Assembly: GCA_001898835.1 (NCBI GenBank)
Contig: MKVM01000005.1
Coordinates: 372,001-436,000 of the forward strand
Direction of reading: 5' to 3'
Length of the DNA: 64,000 nucleotides
Source of the DNA: Micrococcales bacterium 72-143
GTDB taxonomy: Bacteria > Actinomycetota > Actinomycetes > Actinomycetales > Microbacteriaceae
Part shown: positions 10,025 to 20,671 of the stretch, one piece after another
How positions within the stretch are numbered: the first letter of the stretch is position 1
Layout of the letters: every line of letters starts with the position of its first letter
Notes under the pieces: model-generated
What the model was told of the DNA's origin: nothing
The model's input: only the letters and a program-made list of their open reading frames with translations
Databases searched by the model: none
Made by a program: the position numbers and the translations under genes

Positions 10025-10025
10025 G

Positions 10026-10346
10026 TCACTCGCCCTGCGGCGGCAGCGCGGCCACGATGGGGTGGTCTCCGGGGATCACGCCGACCTTCGCGGCGCCGCC
10101 CGGCGATCCGACCTCCTCGAAGAACTCCACGTTGGCCTTGTAGTAGTCGGCCCACTGCTCGGGCAGGTCGTCTTCGTAGTAGATGGCCTCGACGGGGCAG
10201 ACCGGCTCGCACGCACCGCAGTCGACGCACTCGTCGGGGTGGATGTAGAGCATCCGGTCGCCCTCGTAGATGCAGTCGACGGGGCACTCGTCGATGCAGG
10301 CGCGGTCTTTGACATCCACGCAGGGGAGGGCGATGACGTAGGTCAC
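10026..10346 (-). CDS. fdxA: Seven-iron ferredoxin
   Basis: Soluble electron carrier of 106 aa with [3Fe-4S] and [4Fe-4S] clusters. Cysteines occur as CVDVKDRACIDECPVDC and CVDCGACEPVCPVEAIY, the arrangement of actinobacterial FdxA. The GTG start has GGGAGG directly upstream and a TAGGAT element six bases away (10353-10358). It is in an apparent operon with dapC (one-base gap), and a small membrane protein lies ten bases upstream. Its redox partner is not evident here. Confidence 0.95.
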   Translation of the reverse strand: MTYVIALPCVDVKDRACIDECPVDCIYEGDRMLYIHPDECVDCGACEPVCPVEAIYYEDDLPEQWADYYKANVEFFEEVGSPGGAAKVGVIPGDHPIVAALPPQGE

Positions 10347-10355
10347 CCTCCCATC

Positions 10356-10721
10356 CTATGGCGACTCGGATGCCGCTTCCGGCCGCCGCGGGATCGGCCA
10401 GAGGGCCGCGCCGAGCACGACGACGACCACGCCGATGAGCCATGCCGTGCCGAGCCCGTCGCCCGCGACGACGACGATCTCGTCGCCGGGGAGCAGCGCG
10501 AGCACGAGCGTCGCGCCGACCACGCCGAGCGCCGCGGCGGCCGTGGCGAGCGGTTGGGCGACCGCGAGGCGCACCCCGAGCACGAGGGCCGCGACGATGA
10601 GGAGGCCGCCGATGAGGAACCACGGCGGGGTCTGCGCGTGGGCGAAGGTGGCGATCGCTCCGACGACGGCGGCGACGACGAGCGCGAGCAGCGCGATGCC
10701 GAGGCGCACGAGAGATTGCAC
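10356..10721 (-). CDS. Small four-helix membrane protein (DUF6113-like)
   Basis: Hydrophobic protein of 121 aa with four predicted membrane helices (about residues 5-28, 36-55, 59-78 and 88-108) and a short charged C-terminus. Proteins of this size and position, next to fdxA-dapC in actinobacteria, are annotated DUF6113; that assignment is from context and is tentative. The GTG start is six bases after a TATCGT -10 element (10728-10733), suggesting a leaderless mRNA for the whole fdxA-dapC operon. Function unknown. Confidence 0.65.
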   Translation of the reverse strand: MQSLVRLGIALLALVVAAVVGAIATFAHAQTPPWFLIGGLLIVAALVLGVRLAVAQPLATAAAALGVVGATLVLALLPGDEIVVVAGDGLGTAWLIGVVVVVLGAALWPIPRRPEAASESP

Positions 10722-10783
10722 GGGGCAACGATACGCGGGGTCGAGTGGACAGCGGGGGCGCCGCGGGCGTAGGCTCGCTCCGC

Positions 10784-10804
10784 GGTAAGGGTCGCCTTAC
10801 CTAA
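10784..10804. promoter_or_regulatory. IdeR/DtxR-type iron box before efeUOB
   Basis: GGTAAGG and CCTTACC form a 7-bp inverted repeat extended by TAA. On the minus strand it reads TTAGGTAAGGCGACCCTTA, matching the 19-base DtxR/IdeR consensus at about 15 positions. It lies 20 bases before the efeU start, where binding of the iron-loaded repressor would block transcription. Confidence 0.8.
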
Positions 10805-10824
10805 ATCCCACCCGGAAAGTCCCC

Positions 10825-11709
10825 GTGCTCGCCAACGCCCTCATCGGCCTCCGCGAAGGCCTCGAGGCCGGCCTCGTCGTCGGCATCCTCATCGCATACC
10901 TCAGGAAGCTGGGGCGCGACGAGCTCATCCCGCGGCTGTGGGTCGGCATCGCCCTCGCGATCGCCCTCTCGCTCGGCGTCGGCGCGATCCTCACCTGGGG
11001 CCCCTACGGGCTGAGCTTCCAGGCGCAGGAGATCCTCGGCGGCTCGCTCTCCATCCTCGCGGTCGGCCTCGTCACCTGGATGATCTTCTGGATGCTGCGC
11101 CACGCCCGTGGGCTGCGGAGCGAGCTCGAGCATGAGCTCGACGGCGCGATCGCCCGCTCCGCCGGCGGAGCGGGCTGGGGTCTCGTGCTGCTCGGGGTCG
11201 TGAGCGTGGGACGCGAGGGCGTCGAGACGGCGCTCTTCGTATGGGCGGCGGCCAAGTCCTCCGGCGACCCCCTGCTCGGCACCATCGGCGCCGTGCTCGG
11301 CATCCTCGCCTCCGTCGTCATCTCGTACCTGATCTACCGCGGCTTCGTGCGCATCAACCTCGCCGTCTTCTTCCGCTGGACCGGCATCTTCCTCATCGTG
11401 GTCGCCGCGGGCGTGCTCGCCTACGGCGTCGGCGACCTGCAGGAGGCGGGCGTGATCCCCGGATGGGGGCAGCCGGCGTTCAGCCTCGCCCACCTCATCC
11501 CCGCCACCAGCTGGTACGGGGTGCTCCTCGCGGGCGTCTTCAACTTCACCCCCGAGCCCACCTGGGCTCAGCTCATCGCGTGGCTCGGCTACATCGTCGT
11601 GACGGGCATCGTGTTCCTCCGCCTGAGCCTGCGTGCGCCCCGCCGCGCCCGCCCGGCCGATCCGGTGCTCCCCCGCGGGGCCCCGGATGCGGCGGGGCCG
11701 ACCGCCTGA
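10825..11709 (+). CDS. efeU: Iron permease of the FTR1 family
   Basis: Integral membrane iron channel of 294 aa with seven predicted helices. Both Glu-rich iron motifs are present: REGLE at residues 9-13 and REGVE in the fourth helix region, as in EfeU and yeast Ftr1p. It is the first gene of efeUOB, with a GTG start and an iron box just upstream. The C-terminal 30 residues are Pro/Ala-rich and cytoplasmic-looking. It imports iron delivered by EfeO and EfeB. Confidence 0.95.
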   Translation: MLANALIGLREGLEAGLVVGILIAYLRKLGRDELIPRLWVGIALAIALSLGVGAILTWGPYGLSFQAQEILGGSLSILAVGLVTWMIFWMLRHARGLRSELEHELDGAIARSAGGAGWGLVLLGVVSVGREGVETALFVWAAAKSSGDPLLGTIGAVLGILASVVISYLIYRGFVRINLAVFFRWTGIFLIVVAAGVLAYGVGDLQEAGVIPGWGQPAFSLAHLIPATSWYGVLLAGVFNFTPEPTWAQLIAWLGYIVVTGIVFLRLSLRAPRRARPADPVLPRGAPDAAGPTA

Positions 11710-11760
11710 GCGGCCCGGCCCCGCACCACCCCGCCACGATCCACCACCCAGAGGAGAACC

Positions 11761-12981
11761 ATGCCCATCCGCTCCACCGCCCGCACCCCGCTCGCCGCGA
11801 CCGCGGCGCTCGGCGTGGCCGCCCTCGCGCTCGCCGGCTGCGTCGCCAACGCGCCCGCGGGTGCGACCGTGCTCACGGTCGACATCACCGACACCGGCTG
11901 CGAGGTCTCGGCGAACACGGCCGCCGCGGGCGCCGTCACGTTCTCCCTCACCAACAACGGCACCGACGTCAACGAGTTCGAGATCCTCGCCGACGACCAG
12001 CTGCGCATCGTGGGCGAGAAGGAGAACGTGACGCCCGGGCAGACCGTCGACTACACCGCCCAGCTCGACCCGGGCACCTATTACACGGCCTGCAAGTTCC
12101 AGCTCGTCGGGGCCCCCATCGGCCTCGCCGAGTTCACCGTCACGGGCGAGGCGGTCGCGGGCGACGAGAACCGTCAGGCGCTCGAGAAGGAGGCCGTCAC
12201 CAACTACGTCTCCTACATCCGTTCGCAGGTCGGCGAGCTGCTGCCGCAGGTGCAGGCCTTCGTCGACGCCTACGAGTCGGGCGACGACGAGACCGCCCGC
12301 GCGCTGTTCGCTTCGACGCGCGTCTCCTACGAGCGCATCGAGCCGACCGCGGAGGCGTTCGGCGACCTCGACCCGAAGATCGACTACCGCGAGGTCGACG
12401 CGCTCGCGGAGGGCCTCGACTGGACCGGCTTCCACCGAATCGAGAAGGACCTGTGGGTTCCGGCACCCGACGCCCTCAACTCGGACGGCACGAGCGCCTG
12501 GCTCGACTGGCAGCCCTCGACGCCCGAGCAGCGCACGGAGTTCGGCGACCAGCTCGTCGCCGACGTGCAGCAGCTCTTCGACCTCGTGTCGGCGTCCGAC
12601 TTCACGGTGAGCCTGTCCGACATCTCGAACGGCGCCATCGGCCTGCTCGACGAGGTCGCCACGGGCAAGATCTCGGGCGAGGAGGACTGGTGGTCGCACA
12701 CCGACCTGACCGACTTCGCGGCGAACGTCGACGGCGCATCCGTCGCGTTCGGCAACGTGAAGAAGATCGCCTCGGAGACGGATGAGGGCAAGGCCCTGGT
12801 CGCCGAGATCGAGAAGCAGTTCACGGCCCTCAAGGCGGAGCTCGCGAAGTACGGCAGCATCGAGAGCGGCTTCACGCCCTACGATCAGGTGACCGACGCC
12901 CAGCGCAAGCAGCTCTCGGACGCGGTCAACGCCCTCGCCGAGCCGCTCTCGCAGCTCACCAGCACCGTCCTCGGAGTCTGA
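11761..12981 (+). CDS. efeO: EfeO iron-binding lipoprotein (cupredoxin plus M75 domain)
   Basis: Extracytoplasmic partner of the EfeU permease, 406 aa. The lipoprotein signal ends ALALAGC, so Cys-26 is the predicted lipidated residue. An N-terminal cupredoxin-like domain (about 35-130) is followed by an imelysin/M75 helical domain with the HxxE iron motif in GFHRIEKDLW near residue 229. A good ribosome site (AGAGGAGAACC) precedes the ATG. The gene sits 51 bases after efeU and abuts efeB. Confidence 0.94.
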   Translation: MPIRSTARTPLAATAALGVAALALAGCVANAPAGATVLTVDITDTGCEVSANTAAAGAVTFSLTNNGTDVNEFEILADDQLRIVGEKENVTPGQTVDYTAQLDPGTYYTACKFQLVGAPIGLAEFTVTGEAVAGDENRQALEKEAVTNYVSYIRSQVGELLPQVQAFVDAYESGDDETARALFASTRVSYERIEPTAEAFGDLDPKIDYREVDALAEGLDWTGFHRIEKDLWVPAPDALNSDGTSAWLDWQPSTPEQRTEFGDQLVADVQQLFDLVSASDFTVSLSDISNGAIGLLDEVATGKISGEEDWWSHTDLTDFAANVDGASVAFGNVKKIASETDEGKALVAEIEKQFTALKAELAKYGSIESGFTPYDQVTDAQRKQLSDAVNALAEPLSQLTSTVLGV

Positions 12982-14289
12982 TTGCCTGAACCCGTCCCGC
13001 CCGCGCCCGGGTCGTCCGCCGACGACCCGGGCCGCGGCATCTCCCGCCGCGGCCTGCTCGGGCTCGCCGCGGCGGGAGGCGTGGGCGCGGTCGCCGGGAT
13101 CGCGGCGGGGGCCGCGGTCGTCGGTGCGGGCCGGCCCGAGAGCGGGTCGGGTGCCGCCGCACGCTACGACTTCTACGGCCCCCATCAGGCGGGCATCACC
13201 ACCCCCGCCCAGGACCGCCTGCACTTCGCCGCCTTCGACCTGGCCGCGGGCGCGACCCGGGACGAGCTGGCCTCGCTGCTCGCGGACTGGACGGATGCGG
13301 CGGCCCGCATGACGCAGGGCCTCGAGGTGGGCGAGACCGGCGCGGTGGGGGGCTCGCCCTACGCGCCCCCGCAGGACACCGGCGAGGCGCTCGGGCTCCC
13401 GGCATCCGGGCTCACCATCACCTTCGGCTTCGGCCCGTCGCTCTTCGAGACGGCCGACGGCGTCGACCGCTTCGGCATCGCCGACCGCCGGCCGCCGGCG
13501 CTGCAAGCGCTCCCCCGCTTCACGGGCGACGCTCTCGTCCCGGAGCGCAGCGGCGGTGACCTGTGCGTGCAGGCGTGCGCCGACGACCCGCAGGTGGCGG
13601 TGCACGCGATCCGCAACCTCAGCCGCATCGCCTTCGGCCGCGCGAGCCTGCGCTGGTCGCAGCTCGGCTTCGGCCGCACCTCATCCACCTCGACGAGCCA
13701 GGTCACCCCGCGCAACCTGTTCGGCTTCAAGGACGGCACGGCCAACCTCAAGGCGGAGGAGCGCTCCGCCGTCGACGAGCACGTGTGGGTGTCGGATGCC
13801 GACGGCCCCGCCTGGATGGTCGGCGGCAGCTACCTCGTGGCGCGGCGCATCCGCATGATCATCGAGAGCTGGGACCGGGTGCAGCTGTCCGAGCAGGAGG
13901 ACCTCGTCGGGCGCACCAAGGGCGAAGGCGGGCCCATGTCGGGCGGGGCCGAGTTCACCGCGCTGAACCTCTCGGCGACGGCGGCCGACGGCTCCCCCGC
14001 GATCGCCCGCAATGCGCACGTGCGGCTCGCGCATCCGGACCTCAACGACGGCATCCGCCTGCTGCGACGCGGCTACAACTTCGTCGACGGCAACGACGCG
14101 CTCGGGCGGCTCGACGCGGGCCTGTTCTTCCTGAGCTTCCAGAAGGATCCCGCCCGCTTCGTGACCGTGCAGCGCTCGCTCGCGCGCGACGGCCTCAACG
14201 AGTACCTGAAGCACGTGGGCTCCGCGGTGTTCGCGATCCCGCCGGGCGCCGCCGAGGGCGGCTCGATCGGCGACGGGCTGTTCGCCTAG
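12982..14289 (+). CDS. efeB: Deferrochelatase/Dyp-type peroxidase EfeB
   Basis: Heme-dependent Dyp-type peroxidase of 435 aa, exported folded and heme-loaded by the Tat system; EfeB homologues oxidise ferrous iron or release iron from heme. The signal peptide has the twin-arginine motif ISRRGLLGLAAAGG at about residues 13-27. The Dyp signature GFKDG is in RNLFGFKDGTANLK, and the proximal His is likely in the C-terminal half (NAHVRLAHP). The TTG start follows the efeO TGA with no gap, so translation is probably coupled. The stop overlaps that of the convergent SGNH gene by four bases (CTAG). Confidence 0.94.
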   Translation: MPEPVPPAPGSSADDPGRGISRRGLLGLAAAGGVGAVAGIAAGAAVVGAGRPESGSGAAARYDFYGPHQAGITTPAQDRLHFAAFDLAAGATRDELASLLADWTDAAARMTQGLEVGETGAVGGSPYAPPQDTGEALGLPASGLTITFGFGPSLFETADGVDRFGIADRRPPALQALPRFTGDALVPERSGGDLCVQACADDPQVAVHAIRNLSRIAFGRASLRWSQLGFGRTSSTSTSQVTPRNLFGFKDGTANLKAEERSAVDEHVWVSDADGPAWMVGGSYLVARRIRMIIESWDRVQLSEQEDLVGRTKGEGGPMSGGAEFTALNLSATAADGSPAIARNAHVRLAHPDLNDGIRLLRRGYNFVDGNDALGRLDAGLFFLSFQKDPARFVTVQRSLARDGLNEYLKHVGSAVFAIPPGAAEGGSIGDGLFA

Positions 14290-15134
14290 GACGCGCGTCG
14301 GGGGGTCGACGGCCCCGCCGACGTCGGCGCGGCTCCGGCCGACGGCCCGGCGAGGGCCGCGAGCGCGACCGGCAGGATCGCATCCGCGACCCTGCGGTAC
14401 CCGACCGCGCTGGGGTGGAAGCGGTCGATGCTGAACATCTCCTCGGGCGAGGCGAGGAACATCGGTCCGACCGTGCTGCGCAGGGAGACCACGTGCGCCC
14501 CCGCCGCGCGCGCCACGGAGTCCTGCGCGTCGGCGAGCTGACGCGACATCCGCGACCCGAGGGCACGCAGGGGCTGCGGCACGGCGCGCAACGCCCCCAG
14601 GTCCGGGCAGGTGCCCACCACGACCTCGGCCCCGAGCGAGCGGAGCCGGTCGATCGCGGCGCGGAGGTGGGCGGTCGACTCCGCGACGGGGATGCGGTGG
14701 GTCACGTCGTTGCCGCCGACCATGACGACCGCGAGATCCGGGCGGTATCCGGCGGGGAGTGCGTCGAGCTGCGCGGCGAGGGCCGCCGACTCCGATCCGA
14801 CGATGGCCGCCGTATGCAGGCGCACGGGCCGCCGCGTCCCGCGCGCGAGACCTTTCGCGAGCCGCGCGCCCGGGGTGTGCTTGCGATGGTCGGTGCCGAG
14901 CCCGGCGGCGACGGAGTCGCCGAGCAGCAGGAGCAGCAGTGGCTCGCCCCCGAGCCCGGGCTTCCACACGCGGTCCGCCTCGGGCGCGGACTCCCCGAAC
15001 GGTTTGCCGATCCGCCGACGGGCGATCGCCGCCTGGTGTCTCAGGGCGACGCGGATGCCGACGGCGACCGCCACGAGCACGCCGAAGCCCGCGGCGGCGA
15101 GAAGGTCTCTCCGCGGTCGTCCCACCGGGACCAT
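14286..15134 (-). CDS. Membrane-anchored SGNH/GDSL-family hydrolase
   Basis: Predicted esterase/lipase-type hydrolase of 282 aa. An N-terminal hydrophobic segment (about residues 10-30) likely anchors it with the domain outside. SGNH blocks are present: LLGDSVAAGLG (nucleophile Ser), GGNDVTH (Asn block) and SIDRFHPSAVGY with the Asp-x-x-His pair. The substrate is unknown; cell-wall or lipid acetyl esters are typical of such proteins. The ATG start lacks a strong ribosome site, so an internal start is possible. Confidence 0.8.
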   Translation of the reverse strand: MVPVGRPRRDLLAAAGFGVLVAVAVGIRVALRHQAAIARRRIGKPFGESAPEADRVWKPGLGGEPLLLLLLGDSVAAGLGTDHRKHTPGARLAKGLARGTRRPVRLHTAAIVGSESAALAAQLDALPAGYRPDLAVVMVGGNDVTHRIPVAESTAHLRAAIDRLRSLGAEVVVGTCPDLGALRAVPQPLRALGSRMSRQLADAQDSVARAAGAHVVSLRSTVGPMFLASPEEMFSIDRFHPSAVGYRRVADAILPVALAALAGPSAGAAPTSAGPSTPRRAS

Positions 15135-15185
15135 TCGACGACGCCCGGATGAATGCTGCGCGACGGGGGCCTGACGGCTCGCGTG

Positions 15186-15599
15186 CTACTTGGCGACGAC
15201 GAGGTACGCGACGCCGTACCCGCCCTCGTCGAGCGCGGCCCCCTGCACGGTCACCGTGTAGCCGTCGTTCTCATAGGCGCCGGTCCCCTCGAACATCGCG
15301 GTGAATCCGGCACCCTCCAGCAGCGAGACCGCCTCGGCGAGCGCCGATTCGTCGGCGGCCCTGATCGTGGCGCCCCACGATCCCTCGGTCGGGGAGACCC
15401 CCACGATCACGTCGCCGTCGATGACGGGAACCGCATCCGGCCAGTCGGCGGGCAGCGAGCCGAGCGGGTTCGCCTTCTCCGCCTGCTCGGCGATGTCGCG
15501 CACCGGGTTCGGGATGAGCGAGCAGCCGGTGAGCGCGCCGACGCTCAGGGCGAGCGCGGCGACGAGCGCGGCGGTGCGGATGCGGTGCGTGCGGGTCAT
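15186..15599 (-). CDS. Hypothetical lipoprotein
   Basis: Protein of 137 aa from the ATG at 15599, which has AGGAGG six bases upstream; an in-frame start ten codons earlier lacks this support. The lipoprotein signal ends GALTGC. The mature part is small and acidic, with about 110 residues containing two similar stretches around WGATIRAADESALAEAV and TVTVQGAALDEGGYGVAYLVV. No enzyme motif is visible. It lies 60 bases downstream of typA on the same strand but need not be cotranscribed. Function unknown. Confidence 0.7.
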   Translation of the reverse strand: MTRTHRIRTAALVAALALSVGALTGCSLIPNPVRDIAEQAEKANPLGSLPADWPDAVPVIDGDVIVGVSPTEGSWGATIRAADESALAEAVSLLEGAGFTAMFEGTGAYENDGYTVTVQGAALDEGGYGVAYLVVAK

Positions 15600-15660
15600 G
15601 GTGGCCTCCTGTGGCGGTGTCGTCCTCACGACGCGCGAGCCCCCCTCCGCGGTTGACGCG

Positions 15661-17574
<1,914 letters not shown>

Positions 17575-17656
17575 GGGAGAACCTCGGGATGCTGGAGGGG
17601 AAGTGGGAGAGCGGCGTCGACGACGGGCCGCAACCGTCACATCCTACCGGTCTCGG

Positions 17657-17662
17657 TACAGT
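17657..17662 (+). promoter_or_regulatory. -10 element of a leaderless gene
   Basis: TACAGT ends six bases before the GTG start at 17669. No ribosome site lies between them. Confidence 0.5.
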
Positions 17663-17668
17663 GGCGCC

Positions 17669-18781
17669 GTGACCGAGCGCGCCCCCGACGAGCTGCGTGC
17701 CTTCGCGAGCCTCGATTTCGGGCCGCTCGAGCACCCGCCCTCCTGGGCGAGGGGGGTCTGGCGCCTCACCCGGCGGATGCCCCCCTGGCTCGAGGTGGCG
17801 CTCGTCGCGCTCGCCATGGCGGCGGGGGCGACGGCCGTGATCCTGCTGTTCGTGGGCATCCCGCTCGGCGGCGTGCCGGCGCGCGCGGCGTTCTTCGCCG
17901 TGTGCTTCGCCGTCTCGATCGCGGTCGTGGTCGGGGTGATCGCGGCGTTCCGGGTCTGGAACCGCCGCCACGGACGCCGCCTGGTGCCGGTGGGGCCGGA
18001 GCTGCCCGGCTTCGCGACGGCGAACGGCTTCGAGTTCCGGGCCGCCTCGGTCGTGGAGCGGGAGCTCCCGGCTCCCGCCGGCCTGGAGGGCGAGGTGCAG
18101 CGGGTCGCGCAGCGGCTCGCCCCCGCGGAGGGCTCGCCGTGGCCGCGCTTCGTGCTCGGCTCGCGACTGTTCCACACGCCGGTGCCGGAGGACGTCCCCC
18201 CGACCGCCGAGCGGCCGTACCCGGTTCGACGCGACGAGGGCCTCTTCGTGGCGGTCCCGCTCCCCCGCCTGCTCCCCCACATCGCCCTCGTGCGCCGGGG
18301 CGAGGCCTCCGACTCGAACCTCGACCTGACCGCGGCGTACTCGATGGGGTTGGAGTTCGACCGCGCGTTCACCCTGCTGTGCCCGCCCGGCTACGAGCGC
18401 GACGCCCTTTACCTGTTCACGCCGGACGTCATGGCCGCCATGATCGACGACGCGGGTGCGGCGCAGTGGGGTGCCGAGGTGATCGACGACTGGCTGTTCT
18501 TCCGGTTCCCGTACTCGTCTCAGCCGAACGCGGTCTTCCTCGAGGATCTGCGGCGCGCGTTCCTCCTCGTGGAGCGCACGGCGGCGGAGCTCGCGAAGCA
18601 GGCCCGCGGCTACCGCGACGAGCGCGTCGGCGACCGCACCCTCGACAGGGTGTCGGATGCCGGCAGGCGGCTCCGCACGCGCGTCCGCCGCACGACGCTG
18701 GTGGCGGCGTTCGGCCTCCCCGCGATGGTGATCGCACCCACGGCGGTGGTTGTCGCCGCGGCGGTGCTGTTCCCCCGTTAG
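17669..18781 (+). CDS. Hypothetical membrane protein
   Basis: Protein of 370 aa with two helices near residues 43-65 and 74-96, a large soluble middle part (about 100-335) and one C-terminal helix (VVAAFGLPAMVIAPTAVVV region). The middle domain may face the cytoplasm. No catalytic motif is recognised. The frame stays open far upstream into typA on the other strand, but composition and the TACAGT element point to the GTG at 17669. It is convergent with the solute-binding lipoprotein gene, with 11 bases between stops. Confidence 0.7.
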   Translation: MTERAPDELRAFASLDFGPLEHPPSWARGVWRLTRRMPPWLEVALVALAMAAGATAVILLFVGIPLGGVPARAAFFAVCFAVSIAVVVGVIAAFRVWNRRHGRRLVPVGPELPGFATANGFEFRAASVVERELPAPAGLEGEVQRVAQRLAPAEGSPWPRFVLGSRLFHTPVPEDVPPTAERPYPVRRDEGLFVAVPLPRLLPHIALVRRGEASDSNLDLTAAYSMGLEFDRAFTLLCPPGYERDALYLFTPDVMAAMIDDAGAAQWGAEVIDDWLFFRFPYSSQPNAVFLEDLRRAFLLVERTAAELAKQARGYRDERVGDRTLDRVSDAGRRLRTRVRRTTLVAAFGLPAMVIAPTAVVVAAAVLFPR

Positions 18782-18792
18782 GACGCGTGCCG

Positions 18793-20655
18793 CTAGGGTT
18801 CCGGGCTCGCGCTGGGGGTCACGGGCTCCCACGCCCAGGCATCCCACAGCACGCCGCGGGCGAGCGGCGAGCGGGTGACGCCGCCGATCCGGTCGGAGAC
18901 GGCCGTGAGGGTCGGATGCGCGAAGAGCGGCAGACCGTAGGCGTCCGACCACAGCAGCGCGTCGAGCTCGCGCAGCCCGTCGACCTGCTCGCCGGCGTCG
19001 TCGGTGCCGGTGATGCGGTCGACGAGCTCGTCGGCCGCCGGGTCGGAGAAGTGGTTGAGGTTGGCGACCGCGGAGTCGCTGCGGAACACGGCGGCGACGG
19101 CCGCGGGGCCGAGGCGCGTCGTGTCCCACGCGAACAGGGCCGCGTCGTAGGCGCCCGCGACCCCGAGCATCCCGGACCAGTCGGCGCGCGAGCAGTCGGT
19201 GACCCGGAATCCGGCCCGCGCCGCCGAGGCCTGGATGAGGCCGAAGGCGGCGACACGACGCGCGTCCGCGGGGTCGTAGAGGATGCAGACCTCCGGCGAG
19301 GTGACGCCGGCCTCCTCCAGCAGCCGCACGGCCGCGTCGACGTCGGTCGACTGGTAGTCGGCGGACCCGTTCCGGGCGATCGTCTCCTCGTAGCCCTCGG
19401 CCCCCGGACGCAGCACGAAGGAGTCGAGCAGCGCCGCATCCGCCTGCACGGGGGCGACGAGCTCGTCGAGCAGCTGCTGCCGGGGCACGACGTGCAGGAA
19501 CGCCTCGCGCACGCGCGCATCGCCGAACAGCCCGCTCTTGGAGTCCGCGAACTGCAGGTCGAGGTGCTCGAAGGTGGCCTCGGTGCCCGCCCTCACGGTG
19601 ACGCCTCCCACCTCGGCGAGCGCGCTCGCGAGCTCGGCGTCGGGGGCGGGTGATGCGACATCGACCCTGCCCTCGCGGAAGCGCCGCACGAGCTCGTCCG
19701 GGTCCTCGACGGTGTCGAGCACGATCGTCTCGATGGCGGGCGCCCGGGAGCCCCGGTAGCGGGGGTTCGCGCCGAGCGTCACGGAGCCGTCGGAGACCGC
19801 GGTCACCCGGTACGGCCCGTTCGCCACCAGCAGCTCGGCGTCCGGGGCGGCGCCCGTGAGGTCGTAGCCGCCGTTCCACACGTTCGCGATCGCCGAGAGC
19901 GCGGCGGTGTCCCGGTCGGCGACGGCGTCGAGGAGGGCGTCCTGCGCGGTGCGCGCCGCCTTCGGATCGGCGTCGGATGCGGGGTCCGCGTCCGCGTCGC
20001 GGAGCGGCAGGCCGAGCGCACGCGACGCGACGACGTGCGCCGGCAGCCCGGGGGCGAGCGCCGTCCGCCAGCCGGAGGTGAACTCGTCGAATCGCAGCAC
20101 GAGGGAGCGCCCGTCGGCACCCGGTTGCGGGGCCTGCGTGGCGAGCTCGAGCCCGCGGCCGCGCGCGCCGTCGAAGTGCACGACGTCCGCGGGGAGCTCC
20201 CCGAGCCGCCCCGTCGCCGCGTCGACGTACGGCTCGAGGTCGACGTCGGGCGTGTCGAGCGCGCCCGAATTGGCAGCCCAGGCGAGCATCAGGTCGGCCG
20301 CCGTCACCGGCACGCCGTCCGACCACGTCGCGTCGTCGGCGATCGTGTAGCGCACCGTGAAGGGGTCCTCGGAGGTCACCTGCGCGGTGCCGAACGAGGT
20401 GTCGTCGACGAGCGCGTAACCGGCATCCGGGTAGGCGAACGCGCTCCCCGTGAGGTAGGCGACGTCGGCGTTGAGCGTAGAGGCGCGCCCGTACGAGCTG
20501 TTGGGGTTGAGCGAGGTGAGGGTGCCGCTGACCGCGACGGTCGCACGGGAGCCGTCGACGACGCGATCCTGCTGCGTGCAGCCCACGAGCGCCGCCCCCG
20601 CGACCGCGCAGGCGGCTACGACGGCGACCGTCCGGAGGATCCTCACCCGCTCCAC
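18793..20655 (-). CDS. Peptide ABC transporter solute-binding lipoprotein (second)
   Basis: Family 5 extracellular solute-binding protein, 620 aa, predicted lipoprotein (signal AVAGAALVGC, lipidated Cys near 26). SBP_bac_5 features include YTIADDATWSDGVPVTAADLM and LLVANGPYRVTAVSDGSVTLGANP. It is the last gene of the importer operon, starting 16 bases after the ATPase stop, whereas the other binding protein (24411-26039) is first. The two proteins are only distantly similar to the eye, so the system may accept two substrate classes. Ligand unknown; peptides are typical. Confidence 0.85.
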   Translation of the reverse strand: MERVRILRTVAVVAACAVAGAALVGCTQQDRVVDGSRATVAVSGTLTSLNPNSSYGRASTLNADVAYLTGSAFAYPDAGYALVDDTSFGTAQVTSEDPFTVRYTIADDATWSDGVPVTAADLMLAWAANSGALDTPDVDLEPYVDAATGRLGELPADVVHFDGARGRGLELATQAPQPGADGRSLVLRFDEFTSGWRTALAPGLPAHVVASRALGLPLRDADADPASDADPKAARTAQDALLDAVADRDTAALSAIANVWNGGYDLTGAAPDAELLVANGPYRVTAVSDGSVTLGANPRYRGSRAPAIETIVLDTVEDPDELVRRFREGRVDVASPAPDAELASALAEVGGVTVRAGTEATFEHLDLQFADSKSGLFGDARVREAFLHVVPRQQLLDELVAPVQADAALLDSFVLRPGAEGYEETIARNGSADYQSTDVDAAVRLLEEAGVTSPEVCILYDPADARRVAAFGLIQASAARAGFRVTDCSRADWSGMLGVAGAYDAALFAWDTTRLGPAAVAAVFRSDSAVANLNHFSDPAADELVDRITGTDDAGEQVDGLRELDALLWSDAYGLPLFAHPTLTAVSDRIGGVTRSPLARGVLWDAWAWEPVTPSASPEP

Positions 20656-20671
20656 CCTAGGGTGCGTTGAG

